Shown: positions 24,213 to 36,535 of the stretch, piece by piece | How the letters are laid out: each line of letters opens with the position of its first letter | Numbering within the stretch: the first letter of the stretch is position 1 | NCBI GenBank assembly: GCA_004009845.1 | Contig: RMBW01000076.1 | Coordinates: forward strand, 62,001-126,000 | Direction: 5' to 3' | Source: Davidsoniella eucalypti | Lineage: Eukaryota; Ascomycota; Sordariomycetes; Microascales; Ceratocystidaceae | DNA: 64,000 bases | Position numbers and translations under genes: made by a program | Notes under the pieces: model-generated | What the model saw: the letters and a program-made list of their open reading frames with translations, nothing else | What the model was told of the DNA's origin: nothing | Databases searched by the model: none

Positions 24213-27200
24213 TCATCTGCCTTCCTCGGGATCTTCCACCATTGGCCCCAACTCTGCCTGTTTTATTATTAGAGCCTCTGAAGTCTTGAGTCCTTGGACA
24301 GAACATAGCGCCTTTTGTATCGCCAACTGCTTCCTCTCCCAAACCAGCCTACGCAGCGCACTAACCAAGAAACCACCTAGCATGGCCAATGGCCAGTCGT
24401 CGGGTATCACATCTAATACCTGCTTCAACGTGAACCACGCACCAAAACGTTCGAGTAGATTACTTGCCTGCTCTACACGTAGGGCTACCTGTTCTATGGC
24501 CAGAAACTCCACGAGTAGCAGAGCAAAGAGACTCTTTTGCTTGGCAAATAGTGCTTCGCTATCTTGCAATTCTTTGTCCTCCTCGTTACCATCTCGATCC
24601 TCGTCTTCATTGCTAGTCGGGAAGTTGTGGTTTGTAGGTGACGCTAGAGCTTGCTGGAGGGCTGAATAGCGCGATGGACTGCCGTAGATGCTGCGACCGC
24701 CACGTAGGCAATATGCCACTGCTGTATCATAGTCGCCGAGTGAATGGACGAGAAGTCGGAGCGCTTCGGCATGTTGCCGCGCCTTTCCGGCTAGGATGAT
24801 GGTCTCCGGCACGAGGAAGTCGCCCGGTAGCTCGGCGATGCGACGCTGGATGGCCTGGGTATCGTATCCCCGAGCCGTGCTGAGGAGCTGTAGAAGGCGT
24901 AGACGGTTACGCCAGGCCTCGTCTTCGTTACTGACATTGTCGGCAAGAAAGCGGCCGTAGGAGGGCTTGGGTGGGCGTAGAGCACGATAGGCCGTGTATG
25001 TGGCCGCTAAGGCGTCCCTATTATCTGGAGACGCCTGGAGATAGCCAATGACTGAGTCGAGGAAGTGCGAAATGAGGTCATTGATGTAGAGACTGTGACC
25101 CTTGGTGAATACCATGTGCTCTAGATACGCTTTGACGGCACCCGGGGCCCGCGCTTTAAGTAGAGCGACGACGTCGGCTGGTTCGAAGCGTGGAGAAACA
25201 ATGCCGTTCTTGCTCTTCTTTTCCTCGGCAAACACTTCGATACCCAATCTTGGGTTACGGTTGGCGAGCCAAAGGCCGTATTCTCGCACTAGGTCCATGT
25301 TGTTAACCTTGGCTAGATAGTCCCGTACACGTTGCTCGCCGTCCATAAGTTCACCTCCCTCGTCGACTTCACCCTCAACGATGCGCTTCCACGTGGCTAG
25401 AACCTCGCCGGCCATCTTGCGGCTCTGGTATAGCCTACTCAGTACAAAGAGTCGGTTATATGCTTCGAGCAAATCGACGGCTCGGTCGAAGCAGTCGATA
25501 CCCTTGTCGACAACTTCGTAGAGCTCTGCCCGCGGACTCCGGCTGCTTTTGGCTAGCCCTGGCGGAGAGTGCTGGTCGATTTCGAGGAGGACTAGGAGAA
25601 GCGCTGCATCGACGGTCTGGAATACTTCTTTCTCGCCGGCAACACTACCGAAGCCCTTGCGCCGGCGCCAGGCTACAAGGAAGCGCCGTAAGAAGTGAAG
25701 AACGTCGGACGAGATGGTATCAATGGCTGGTACTGGTTTGCCTTCGTCGGTGACCAGTGGTTCGTTCGCTAGATACTTGTCAGCAGCTTCCTGAACGCCA
25801 CCAAAGACCCAGACGCCCATTTTGCTCTCGATGATCTCGTTGCGAACTCCGGGAATTAGAGATAGTACAACTCGTGGGTCAAGAACGCTTTCAACAAGTA
25901 TCTCTTCTAGGCTTTTGATTTGCGTGTCTGAGAACGGCTGCTCTTCGTCATCACGCAGTGGGTGTAACAGCTCAAATAGTAGCAACAGGCCCGCACGTTG
26001 CCGAAGATAGTTGAATGTTAGAAACTCGAGCTCCGATCGTGCCTCCCGGTTTTTGAACGACTCTAGTAGGTCGAATGCGGCGCCTTGATCTGGCCGTTTT
26101 GTGCCCCGAGATTGCCTGACTTCATATTCTGCTATAGTCATGTTCTGATGTAGCTGTGCTTCTAGCCGTAGTAGCAATGGATTACGAATAGCCCACCATA
26201 TATGGTTTCCCGACCACACGGCGATCCGAGACGCCGTGCTAGCTAGTCTGATGACAAAATCCTTTTCATCTTTGATACGTTTTTCTTCCCAATCCGGCGG
26301 TGGTGTTTGCGTATCCTCCCGAGATGGCATTCGGATCTCGAACGGCTCACGGTCTTTGGGCATGAGATCGCGCAGGGCGAAGACTGTCTCATGTTTCTTT
26401 CGTCGCGCAAAGGGTGCAAATCGTCGCTGGCCGAGCCGCTCGACAATCTCGGGAAACCGCACTTCGCCGCCGTCCATAAGGACTCTGACGCCGATATTAG
26501 TGTGTGCGTCTGGCTCTTTTGGCGGCTCAAGCCAGTGCTTCTCCGGAACAGCTTGCGAGCCGGCAGTTGTTCGTTGGATCTCGAGGCCGTTATGCGGGCC
26601 GTCTCCAAAGTCTCGTGACATGGATGCTATGATGTAGGCGTCTTCCTCGTCGGTGAACGGCGACATGGCCTGCGTCAGATTTTCTGGGGGCTTTCCGTCA
26701 TCTACAACAAGCTGTTTTGGGTATCGATCGAATTCTATAGTTGGCCGAGTCGGGTCGCCGTCCAGATTGACAAACATGCCGATACCGGGATCAACGGGAC
26801 TTGTGCCGATGACAAGCAGGAACTCTTCTTTTGTCGGAGACAATATGTGGCCCTTTAAGAAGCCGCTCTGGGAGGCACGCTTATCTGCCGGCGTTATAGG
26901 CCGTTGTGGCACATCAAGGGTCGGCGCTGACTCGCTGTATGGCAATTGCACAGCACTATCAGAAGCGCCAGGTTCGGGGCTTTTTGATGGAGGTGGCGGT
27001 GGTGATCCTGCGGCAGAGTCGCCATTGCTGCCGTCAAGATGTAATTTGGAAGACATAAAAGCGCCGAGGCTTGTGCTTCGGCTGTGAGAAGCTGGAGGCG
27101 GAGATTTTCGGTGGGCAGTAGAATTGCTGCGGACCAGGCCCTCGCCATTGCCCATGCTACCACCAATGGCCTGGGATCGGCCCATGTCGCTAGACGCTAC

Positions 27201-28075
27201 GGCGTCGTCTAGTGAGAATATAGGCATGAGAGGAATCTTCAGCTGGTGATCGATATCTAAGAGTGCATAGCTACGCGCATCAGCAACGCAGGCAATAGAG
27301 TCACGGCGTATAGACATGGTGCTACCAGCATAATCGATGTTCTAGCAATAGTCACAAAGTTAGTTGATAGGCGCCGTTGCTAGTCGCATAGACACAAAAC
27401 TCACCCGAACCAGTCTCGCCTCTTCGTTGATGCGCACCACCTGGATGCGCCGGTTAAGCGACAACATAACAGTTGCGCCGGGCTTGCTGTCGTAGCCGTG
27501 ATCGTCCTCGTCGCGCGACTCGTTCAGGTCGAGGCCGCCGATGCCGTTGCAGTTCTTGACTTGCAACGTGCCTAGCGCACGGCTGAACTCGGGAAGCATG
27601 TAGAACGTGACCGTCCAGTTGCACAGCACACAGGCCTTGCCGACCTTGGGCAGAAGCACGATCTGCTGTACGCCCGGCCGGGAAGCAGCGACGGCTGGCG
27701 CGGCATTGGCAGGCTCGAAGAAGTCGGGCTCGAGTCGCGAAGCCATGATGAACTGGGGCTGGCTGGAAGCAGCGTCGGCCGGGTCGGCGGGGATGTGGAC
27801 AAAATGCAGCAACTGGCCGGCCGAGGTGCCGATGTACAGATTGTCATCTGCGAGGCGTTAGAAGAAGAAAGAGGCCTGGCCTAGCCGAAAGACAAGAACG
27901 AACACATACTGTAGAATTCGATGCAGTTGATCTTTACGCCTTCCGGCATCTCATCGCTGGCCAGCGGCACATCGTCCAGTAGCGTTCGAAGCACAAACGG
28001 GCCGTCTTCCGGGGCGGCCAGCCTGTCGACGGCCGCCGGCAATGGCTTCTCGGTGTCAGCCTCGTCGCCTGACAT
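24213..28075 (-). CDS. VPS3: VPS3/TGFBRAP1-like CORVET tethering subunit
   Basis: Three exons on the minus strand: 28075-27910, 27847-27405 and 27341-24213, with introns of 62 and 63 bp. Both joins keep frame (EFY/N/DNLYIG and LVR/NIDYAGS), giving 1245 residues. The N-terminus has the citron-homology (CNH) start GPFVLRTLLDDVPL and later DSIACVADARSYALLDID. The C-terminal two thirds is alpha-solenoid, with the Vps39/TRAP1-type segment ADVVALLKARAPGAVKAYLE and, near the end, a conserved block around LVSALRRLVWERKQLAIQKA. Vps3 binds Vps21/Rab5 on early endosomes as part of CORVET and promotes tethering and fusion. The paralogous HOPS subunit Vps39 is the main alternative; the LRTLLDDVPL start and overall length favour Vps3. 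A disordered Ser/Pro-rich insert (SPPPPPSKSPEPG) interrupts the CNH region. Confidence 0.8.
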
Positions 28076-28236
28076 GGTGGGACGGACGAGGGGGGTTAGG
28101 GTTTCAGAGGCAGGCTATCGCGGCGCCATGCGCATAGCCGCTGTATTCGAGTCTGGGTATCGGGGTTGTCGCCGGGCCGTGGTATAGATATTATATCAGG
28201 GTATTGTGAGATCTGGCTGTACAGTCGTGAAGCTGG

Positions 28237-28449
28237 CTAGTTCTTGATAGCATCGATTAGCGCACCAAGTTTGGCGTAGCGAAGAAAAGGAAGACGAAAC
28301 AAGAGCCGGAAAACATCTGTCGGGACGGTAAAAGACGCTTCGTTCACCTGCAATTGCACTTTATCGATCAGCGAGCCTCCAATAAGCGGCGTTTGCAATC
28401 TAAATGACGACGTTGTTGACGATCCAGACAAGGCTGCGAACTTGTTCAT
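28237..28449 (-). CDS. Possible small protein, unrecognised
   Basis: The first ATG in this open frame is at 28449 and gives 70 residues starting MNKFAALSG and ending FLRYAKLGALIDAIKN. The frame stays open upstream to about 28555, so an earlier exon spliced in before it is also possible. It lies in the 912-bp space between divergent VPS3 and COY1, on the VPS3 strand, 161 bp before the VPS3 start. I recognise no family. The evidence is only its composition, which looks more protein-like than neighbouring frames. It may instead be part of the VPS3 leader. Confidence 0.25.
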   Translation of the reverse strand: MNKFAALSGSSTTSSFRLQTPLIGGSLIDKVQLQVNEASFTVPTDVFRLLFRLPFLRYAKLGALIDAIKN

Positions 28450-28986
28450 TGGTGGGGTAGAGGCCGCTATAAGTTTACCTGGCTTAGAGGGTTTAAGCAC
28501 TGATTCCAGGTGCTCAAAACCTACATGTAGCTTTCTTGAGCTCTTTAGGCCCTAGCTTCAAGCTCCGTGGGGCATATCTAGCCTGACATTCAGACACTAA
28601 ACATCCAGCCCTGCATCCCAAACGAACACGCCGGCCGTTTTGGGCGCCCCTGCCATAGCTGGAAAGAGAGAAGCAAATCGATCGATTTCAGTTCCTGTTT
28701 CAATTTCGCATTGAAACACTAAACAAAATAACAAATAAACCTCGATTTCGAGCTTCGATTTCAACCCAATCTAATCAATCGCATGATTTCGCCATCTGAA
28801 CCCAATTCTATCTTCTACCGATATTTAACCCGACGATACTTATTCCTCCCGTTATTCCCACCGAGTAAAGCTCCTGCCTTCGTGCTAACGGCTGCTCGAC
28901 GTTCCACGTGACGAAGTGACGTAACCGGGCATTTCACAGCAAGCTCTTGAACCTATAGCTAGCTCAACCCCCAGGCGATCGATCCA

Positions 28987-31340
28987 ATGGCCGACGCAGC
29001 TGAGCTGACCGCTCTCGAGGCCTCTGCCGCGGACACTGGCACTGGCGCCGCCGTTGGAAATAGCCAGACAAACAAGTTCCAGGAAGCCATCTCGGCATGG
29101 CGAGGTGTGTTTGCCGTTTCTATACCTCGTCTCATCAGCCTTTTCTCTTGTTGCTAACTTCTCTTTCCTTTCAGGCGTCGATCTGACTACTCTCGTGACT
29201 TCGCTCGATACCACAGCCTCCGATATCGTCACCTTCCAACGAGACTCGACTATCCAGCGCAAGGAGCTTGCCCAAAAGACCAAGGACTTCCGCAAGAGCG
29301 ACGATGCCTCTAAGCTATCCGAAATCAAGGGTCTTCTCAAAGGTACACAGTTCCAAGGCGCATTCTGTAATCTTATCCCAACTAACTAGACCTTCTTCTA
29401 CAGCCTACCAGGGATTCATCGACCTTCTCACGAACCATTCTAAAGCCATCAACTCCAACTTCCTTAAGGCCTACACCTCTCTTTCCGAAGCTCCCGATCC
29501 GTACCCACTGCTTGAAGCCTCTGTAGACTCTATGCTTGTGTCGGAAGACACCCTACCTAAACTTGCAGAAGAAAACGAACGCCTGCAGAAGTCTATCACC
29601 AAGCTGACGTCACAACTCGAGGACACCGAATCAAGACTACAAACCGAACGCATAGCCCGCAGAGACCTCGAAGAAGATCTCGAAACCCGTGTCAAGGATG
29701 TGCAGTCGTCGTGGACCCTTGCCATGGAAGAAAAGAAGGACAATTGGGAAGCCAAAGAAAAGGCTCTAGAGGAGAAGGTTGAGAGCCAAGAGCGTCTCAT
29801 TGGCGAGATCAAGGCTAGTTACGAGGTCAGCCAACGTCTAGGCCAAGGCGAGAGCGCAGCTGAGCCTTCTTCCAGCGTTACTAGCGCTGAGCTTGATATG
29901 CTACATGCCGATCTAGAGCGCACCTCTTCTCGCCTGGCTGAGGTCGAGGCCCGCAACGAGCATCTCCGCGTCGAACTCGCCCAGGCCAAGGCTTCGGTCT
30001 CATCGCAGCAAGACATCACAGCTTCGCTAGAAGATGATCCGAGCTACATGCGCATGCGCAACGAAAACTCATCTTTGATGCGCAAACTAGATGCCGCACG
30101 GGTGGAGCGTGACGGTATCCGTCGTGAACTAGACACCAAGGTCCGCAGCGTCGAGCGTGAGGTCGGCCACCTTAAGGAAGAGCGCGACTCGCTTAAGAAC
30201 AAGGTTGAGAAATGGAGCGACTATGAGGATATCAAGCAGGAGCTCGAGGTGCTCAAGAGCATCGAGTTCTCAACTGGCGATGACGACGAGAACACAACTG
30301 ATGCGGTCGATGTGGACGAGGCAAAGGCCAAGGGCGATACTCTAGAGAAGCTGCTTCTAGCCCGCAACAAAAAGCTTAGCGACGAAGCGACGATCCTTCG
30401 TGTGTCACACCAGGATCTACAGAGCAGGCTTCAGACCGTGCAGAACGAACTAGCCTCGACCAAGGGCGAGCTTGTCAAAGCACAGACACTCAACGAGAAG
30501 CTTGAAAATGACCTGTCTAGCTTCCAAACTGAGGCTACCAACCACTTTTCATCGGGTGCTTCAGTTGCCGGCACATATGTTAGTCGATACCCGCAATCGG
30601 CTCTCGGTGGCCGTAAGGGTGGTCGTGTCTCACCTACGTCTTCCATAATCAGCGGCATGCCGAGCGATCGCGATACGGGCTTTGGGTCATTAACAGTTGG
30701 TGGTAACGGAAGTGGTCCCGGCGCCTCAGCAGGTGGAATTCTGCCCATGATCACGGCGCAGCGTGACCGCTTCAAGAAGCGCAATGTGCAGTTAGAGCAA
30801 GAACTCTCTGACTCTCACCGTACGATTTCGTCGTTGCTCCAGGAAGTTGCTTCTCTGCAGCGTGACAACCTCAATCTCTATGAGAAAACACGTTACGTGT
30901 CGACGTATAACCGCGGTGGTGCCACAAGCCACGCTATGACATCATCGTCCTCAGCTATCGCCGCTTCCTCCTCCGGTGGTAGTGCCAACCCTAACCCGTC
31001 AGCTGTCAATATCGGCACCACAGGCAATCCCGGCATGGCACTTGACCGATACCGGCAAGCATACGAATCCAATCTATCACCATTTGCAGCATTCCGCGGC
31101 CGCGAGTCGGCACGCGCATACAAACGAATGTCGTTGCCAGAACGGGCCGTGTACTCGATAACGCGCATGGTATTGGCGTCTCGTATGAGTAGGAACCTAT
31201 TTGCTATGTACTGTTTTGCATTACATCTCTTAGTGTTCTTCATTGTCTTCTCCATGGACGACTCGTCAGGCAAGATGGTTATGCATGCTACGAGTAGTGA
31301 TAAGACCACTTGGAGTGCAAAGGCGGACTCTCTACCATAA
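28987..31340 (+). CDS. COY1: COY1/CASP Golgi golgin
   Basis: Exons are 28987-29104, 29175-29342 and 29404-31340, with introns of 70 and 61 bp, both phase 1, giving 740 residues. The splices restore the family sequence AISAWRGVDL and EIKGLLKAYQGFIDLLTNHS. CASP proteins are coiled-coil golgins anchored by a C-terminal transmembrane segment; they act in retrograde transport within the Golgi with COG and SNAREs. Here long coiled coils run from about residue 130 to 480. A Gly/Ser-rich linker follows. The conserved CASP C-terminal block comes next (LDRYRQAYESNLSPFAAFRG and RMSLPERAVYSITRMVL), then one membrane span (ALHLLVFFIVF) close to the end. It is divergent from VPS3. Length and domain order agree with the family, so this call is firm. 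Confidence 0.92.
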
Positions 31341-31846
31341 GAATAAGAGGTAATAAGTAGCGTAGCAGCAAATACTTTCACGGTTATCGGTTGTTTGTTT
31401 ATCTCTTTCTCATATTGGATGTACTTTTATATGGTTCTTCTCATTCTTCTTCCTAGTGCTACTATATTGCTTTAGGATAGCCGGCGTTTTGATTGATATT
31501 TCCGTATCGTTTTCCTCCTTTAGAATCAATACTAAATCTTACAGTTCTTACAAGCACTTAATAATCTACTGATGTTTCTACCTTCTGACCATATCACTCT
31601 GCAAAACCTAAGTAACTCTTCGGGATGTTCATATATTAACCCTAGCATATTATGTAACCCTATAATGCTAAACCCTTATACTTCGTCTTGTGGCTGGATC
31701 ACTAGAAACTAATAATTTTCCGGGAACAGAATGCTTTACAGTTCATTGTCGTCGTTAGACGATGTAGTGTTTCCATAGAACCAATACCTATTCAATAATG
31801 TCAGTCTCTACTTTATAAACCAATAAATTCTGAGTGTTCAAACAAC
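31341..31846. other. Short intergenic stretch between convergent genes
   Basis: AT-rich 3' flank of COY1 and of the DUF3455 gene, which converge here. No open frame of note and no repeat seen. Confidence 0.6.
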
Positions 31847-32751
31847 TTACTGTGCAGAATATTCAACGGAGAAGGTTGAGTTCAGACCAGAGCATGTCGC
31901 TGGTGCCGAGCCACCGACAGTGTTGACGCGGTAAACCTCACTGAAGTCCGCGCTGAAGCCTTCTCTAGCTACCAGCTTTAGCCATGTGACGGCCTTGTCG
32001 CCGACCTGGCCCGTCGAAGCATCACTCGGGGCAGCTATACTTGTGTTCACAGCGACCTGAGCACTACCCATGCCAATATGATCTAGGTTGAAGAACGGCG
32101 TGGCAGTGGTTGAGTTAAGAGGTTGGAAATAGTGTACCCCGGAGGAAGAGAGGCCGGTGGGACCGAGTTGGTGGGTGTCTAGTGCGGCCCAGTCGATCAT
32201 GGGGAAGTGTACGGCGACACGAGGGATGGCGGTATCGAGGACGGAGTACAGGGAGCTGCTGCAAGTAGAGTTGAAGAGGGCAGCAACAGCACCGGCGGCT
32301 TTGGGCATAGTGGAGGCATCGCTGGAGGCGCAGGTGTAGTTCTGAGTGCCACGGCCGACGGCGATATGGACGAGCTTTAGACCGGATGAGACGGCAGGAA
32401 GATCAGCTAGTTGGAGAGTGTCAACAGAAGAGCGAATTAGGCGTGATGTGATGTGATATACAGAACGGACATGTAGAGTCGCAGTGGGATGGGGGGACGG
32501 GCAAATCTAGTAAGTATAAAAAACAAGAGGCACTCACAGGAAGGAAGAGCAGCTTGTGAAGGGTTGCATGCCGGTCGGTTGCTAAGACCTTTGAAGGTGC
32601 GCACCTTGTCGGCTAAGATGGTGAAGTATGAAGACAAGGCATCGACAGCTTCTAACGGGCTATGATCGAGCACAAGCTGGGTATAGCTAGACGAAGAAGC
32701 TGAAGAAGTGGCAGCCAGAGCGGCCAAGGCGATGATAGGCGAGAACTTCAT
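31847..32751 (-). CDS. Secreted DUF3455-family protein
   Basis: Two exons, 32751-32538 and 32406-31847, separated by a 131-bp intron (donor GTGAGT, acceptor ACTAG), encode 257 residues. A signal peptide is clear: MKFSPIIALAALAATSSASS. After the splice comes the family signature LKLVHIAVGRGTQNYTC, then AAGAVAALFNSTC and a conserved core with FNLDHIGMGSAQV and TWLKLVAREG. Fungal proteins of this DUF3455 family are often labelled malate dehydrogenase in databases, without support from a dehydrogenase fold; their function is unknown. Cysteines at the start and end suggest disulphides, and several N-x-S/T sites suggest glycosylation. A TATA-like CCTTATATATTT lies about 35 bp before the ATG on the minus strand, closer than usual; another TATATA lies about 200 bp upstream. 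Confidence 0.85.
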
Positions 32752-34178
32752 GGTGAATAAAGAATATATGAAAAATAAAGGAAATTAAATATATAAGGTA
32801 GATAATAAAGAGTAAGAAAGCTAATCCAAGCCAGTGGATGCGCGATGATCAGATGCAGAATGAAGACAAGAAAAAGGAAATTGATCGTCACAGAGATGAT
32901 GGGATAAGCAGCAGATTTTGAGCCGAAGAGGAGCAGCTACTTGACGATATATACCAACAGGCAAGGCAAAGCAGGACTTTCAATAGTGTACATATTATTA
33001 CAGTATACACTGTATGTATAATATGTAGGACACATGGGCTCGCCGCTACCCGTCCCATCGGCGCCTATCAAAATAGAAGAGATACCAAAGAATCGCACAG
33101 GCTAAATTAGCTACAAAACAATCAAATAACATCCTTGCTGTATCTATAGACGACCTGCCATTCCAAAAAAACAACAGCCTACAGAAAAAGATAGCGAGAT
33201 CCTGGTCAATATACTGCGCGGTCTAGTTGTTTGGCTGGCTGGTAAAGAACGCCTCTAAGAAGATCCATGTCGTAGAACTAAGTTGCACCGGCGCTTAAAA
33301 GATGTACGAAAAACACCCGTATAGAAGAATAAAACTACAGAGGCGGAGAAGTTAACGAGGCAATGAGAGAGTTATGTCGTACTTGGGATCCATGTTTGCT
33401 AGTATTCTCCAGCACTAGAAAGGCCTTGAATAGAGGCCCGGACGCGCGTTTATCAGCGATAAATAGAAGAGGAAAGATGTAAGTAGACGACCCAAGGTTG
33501 CAGACGGCTATGAAGATTCAAGAGGCCACTTTGGATAAAATATGGTGTGTTATTTCGAGGCTCACCAAGTTTGGCTTATCGGGACTGATTGGACGGGAGG
33601 CTCTGTCTAGTTTGAAAGGCATCTTGGTTGCCGAAGATGAAATAGCTGGTGTGATCTTCTGGCCACTGGGTTTTGATAAGAAGAAGAGGGTGTGTTGATT
33701 TAAACTAATCTCTATATGATTGTACACATACTTGCATATACTTAAGGTTAAAGGTTTCTGACAACTGGAAGTAGCCGCCTTTGCATTATATTGCATATTC
33801 CATGGCTTACATACACACCTATCTGTAGTATTAATAGTTATATTGTTTAAACTATTCTTCTTCTTGATCTTTGGTAATGGTCCCAAGAATCTGACCCGGA
33901 AACCGTCAATGGATTTCGATCACATCGTGACTCGCGCACAGCAAATCCCGGATCGACCAAAGAACAACAGTTTCTAGACTCAATTCCGGATTCCTTTGAA
34001 GACTTTACAGCTGCTGTCTTTATTCCGTCATATTTGTTTCATATACTTGCGCTATATCTGGTACTGTATGATTACCATAAAAGGCTAAAAGAAGTTCATG
34101 ATCTCCCTTGTAATTATACACATATACATTCCATTCCAATAGATGCCGACCCTTTCAATTATAACTGCTGTTAAATGA
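32752..34178. other. Intergenic, no supported gene
   Basis: Promoter region of the DUF3455 gene followed by AT-rich DNA. One 66-codon frame (33498-33698) begins at TTG and has no recognisable motif. TATCTGTA occurs once, at 33820. Confidence 0.5.
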
Positions 34179-34227
34179 CTCGAGAATGGATTTTATAATA
34201 GATAGATAAAGTTACTATCTTCTCGAG
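34179..34227. repeat. Two-tier inverted repeat upstream of the LINE remnant
   Basis: CTCGAGAA (34179-34186) is complementary to TTCTCGAG (34220-34227). Inside it AGATAG (about 34200-34205) pairs with CTATCT (34215-34220, sharing its last base with the outer arm). It lies about 300 bp before the first recognisable retrotransposon homology and might mark a junction, though no target-site duplication could be identified. Confidence 0.35.
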
Positions 34228-34489
34228 ATTTTTAAGCGCCCGTCATGAGGGTCCGCTAAACCTTAATTTGCTACGCTAAATATAGAGCCATGTAAAAGCC
34301 CCATGGCAAACTAAGAGCCAATAGATATACAGATGGATGCAACCCCCACAAACCCTAAGAAAAGGCAAAGACATAACTATTGAATACGGAAGTTGGACGT
34401 CGACATGGATGAGAGTTCTGACAAGTCCGATGATTTGTAAAACCCGTCAATTTTGTCCCCCGCCCACGACTTGTCCGGCCAACCTAGGC

Positions 34490-35270
34490 AGATATGATAT
34501 AGTCCTCGTCCAAGGACTACGGACATCACGAGCGGGGGGTAGACGACTGACCAAGAGTCGTGACGCCTACCTTACATCCATCTACCTTCACCCCAGATTG
34601 GACTGGAACCCGTCCCCGAGTAATGATGTAACCCGTTCTGCGAGAGTGGGGCCCTTCATCGACTGGATCGAGTCTCACTCCCTCCGCCTTGCCCTCCCCT
34701 ACGGGCAACCCCCTCACAACCGAGGCTGTGTACTTGACCTCGTACTTACCAACATTCCGGTAGAGCAGCGTTCTTCACAACTCGGCGTGGATCAGATGTC
34801 TAGGCCATAACCACAGCCAAGCGAAATCCGCAAAGAGCGGCGCGACGGGCGAAAAGGGCTCTACACAGCAAGCTGATTGACTCCGCCACAGATTCCACTG
34901 ATGCCCACAGGCTTATCGGTTGGAGGAAGTATGGAAGCCGGCTCGAACCTCCACCCCTTGTATGGAATGGACGAATGCACTGCGCACCATAGGAGCGAGC
35001 CGGGGTCCTCCGCCTCACACCTCTTGAGACCACCCCGTCGGACCCCTGTCGGACTGTCCCGATTCCTCTGACTTCTAACGAGGAAGTGCGCGCCAGTATG
35101 GTCGAGGTCACCTTTACATTTTGTGTCCACATGAAGGCTCGGATTCGAACTCTGGCTGCAAACTCCAAAACCAAGCCTCTTGAGATTTGTAGCACGCTCA
35201 AGAAAGAATTCCCAGAAGCTGTCTGCAGAGGTTTGAGAAGCAGATCGACAAGGCTATAGCCCAAGTCAGA
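34490..35270 (+). pseudogene. Decayed non-LTR retrotransposon (LINE) fragment
   Basis: The plus strand encodes a piece of the apurinic-type endonuclease of LINE elements: YLTSIYLHPRLDWNP, then FIDWIESHSLRLALPYGQPP, then NRGCVLDLVLTNIP, which matches the late endonuclease motifs ending in the conserved V-L-D-L strand. Beyond a stop near 34807 the linker towards reverse transcriptase can still be followed in shifting frames, with EIRKERR and an LEPPPLVWNG-like segment near 34940-34970, ending in a TSNEEVRASMVEV-like stretch near 35070-35105. Stops and frameshifts throughout show that it is dead. Tad1-like elements are the usual fungal LINEs of this type, but clade assignment is inference. No 5' end, 3' tail or target-site duplication was found. 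Confidence 0.7.
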
Positions 35271-36390
35271 GTGTATTTCAAAGCTTTCAACAACGGGGTA
35301 TCTTTCACATTGCTAAATTCGAAGAAGGAGGTCCTGATGGCAAACTCGCGGGGTTATTGTAAGTCTGTAATTGTTTCGTACACAAAGGCCCTGGCCGATG
35401 GCTAGCTGCAGGTTCATTCATGAGAAATGCTGAGGGTGTATGTAAGATGTCATCTGTGGAAGGGTGTGCAGAAGGAGTAGGACAAAGTGCCAGAGAGACA
35501 TTGGCAAGACCATGCTGAGGAGGGTTGTGATATTTTTACTTGGATAGCAGGTATTCAAGAAATAATTATCTAGTTTTGTGATTTGAGATAGCTAGTAACG
35601 TGCCAAATAGCTATATATTGTTGATTATTGGTAGATTGCTAGTTTGTTGGTCTATTTAGCTTCAAAATATTCTTCAAATATTAGAATAGTACATGTAGCG
35701 GTGTGTTCCGGGTTGGTTTTCTTTTTTTGGAAGTGGTGTGCCAAATATGAAAAGCGGTGTAAAACAGGTTTCTCATAGTTCCCGGGCCCTTCAATATCTA
35801 GTTTCCCTTGTAATCTTTTTGTATCACGTGAACCGACAGCCTGTGAAACCAATATAATGCAGCTTGCTTCATTCCAATTCAAGCCATGATGATTTTCTAG
35901 TCATAAGAAGTAACGCATCTCCCAATTATCTTGTATTGTACTATCGTATGATACTGAGCCCAGATCCAGTTACTCTTTCTAACTCATGTGTGAGACACGA
36001 AGACGTAATCTAGAATATTGTCACCTAGTTTCCTGATTTCTTTAACTACGACAGCGCCTCATGGTTCACGACTTCTCTTAGTATTACCACTACTTTACTT
36101 TTTTGCACTGGGCCTATTAGAACAGAACCAATTGGAGGGAGAGTAACGACCTCTGAAACCATTTCCTTTCCACAAGTGCTGTTGTACATTGTTCTTGTTG
36201 TTGAGACTGGATCTCATACCCACGGAATTATGCAACGAACTCCCGCTGAGCTCTGCAACCTTCGCTTTAAGGACTTGCCAATCTGACTGGCTACGCATCC
36301 TTGAGTTGTTTTCTAACTATTATTAGCGTATTGTATACGTTTTGTGACTAAGCAAGATTGGCTATATATCCGACGCATACGTATCCGAAG
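35271..36390. other. Intergenic, possible further transposon debris
   Basis: No open frame with a recognisable domain. The first 250 bp may continue the LINE but no motif is left. The rest is AT-rich. Confidence 0.45.
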
Positions 36391-36424
36391 AGTTCCGATA
36401 TCCGCCAGAGCGGATATCGGAACT
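36391..36424. repeat. Perfect 15-bp inverted repeat, 4-nt spacer
   Basis: AGTTCCGATATCCGC (36391-36405) and GCGGATATCGGAACT (36410-36424) are exact complements separated by CAGA. It stands about 104 bp upstream of a TATA box (36528). A perfect palindrome of this size in AT-rich DNA suggests a regulator-binding site or a mobile-element end. Confidence 0.7.
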
Positions 36425-36527
36425 GTCGTCGAACTGTCTTACTTGCAATAGGATAGAATAGTACGTAATATTTTCGCCACATGATCATTCCGTTCGCGTA
36501 TGAGCAGTTTGTGCGTTTCCGAGCAGA

Positions 36528-36535
36528 TATAAAAG
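36528..36535 (+). promoter_or_regulatory. TATA box without an obvious gene
   Basis: TATAAAAG followed by a CT-rich leader (36549-36590) and an ATG at 36598 that opens only 19 codons. The layout resembles a genuine promoter. It may drive a non-coding RNA or an mRNA whose coding part lies further downstream. Confidence 0.35.

Noticed and set aside
33498..33698. 66-codon frame between the DUF3455 gene and the LINE
   Set aside because: Starts at TTG, has no homology that I recognise and no promoter signals.
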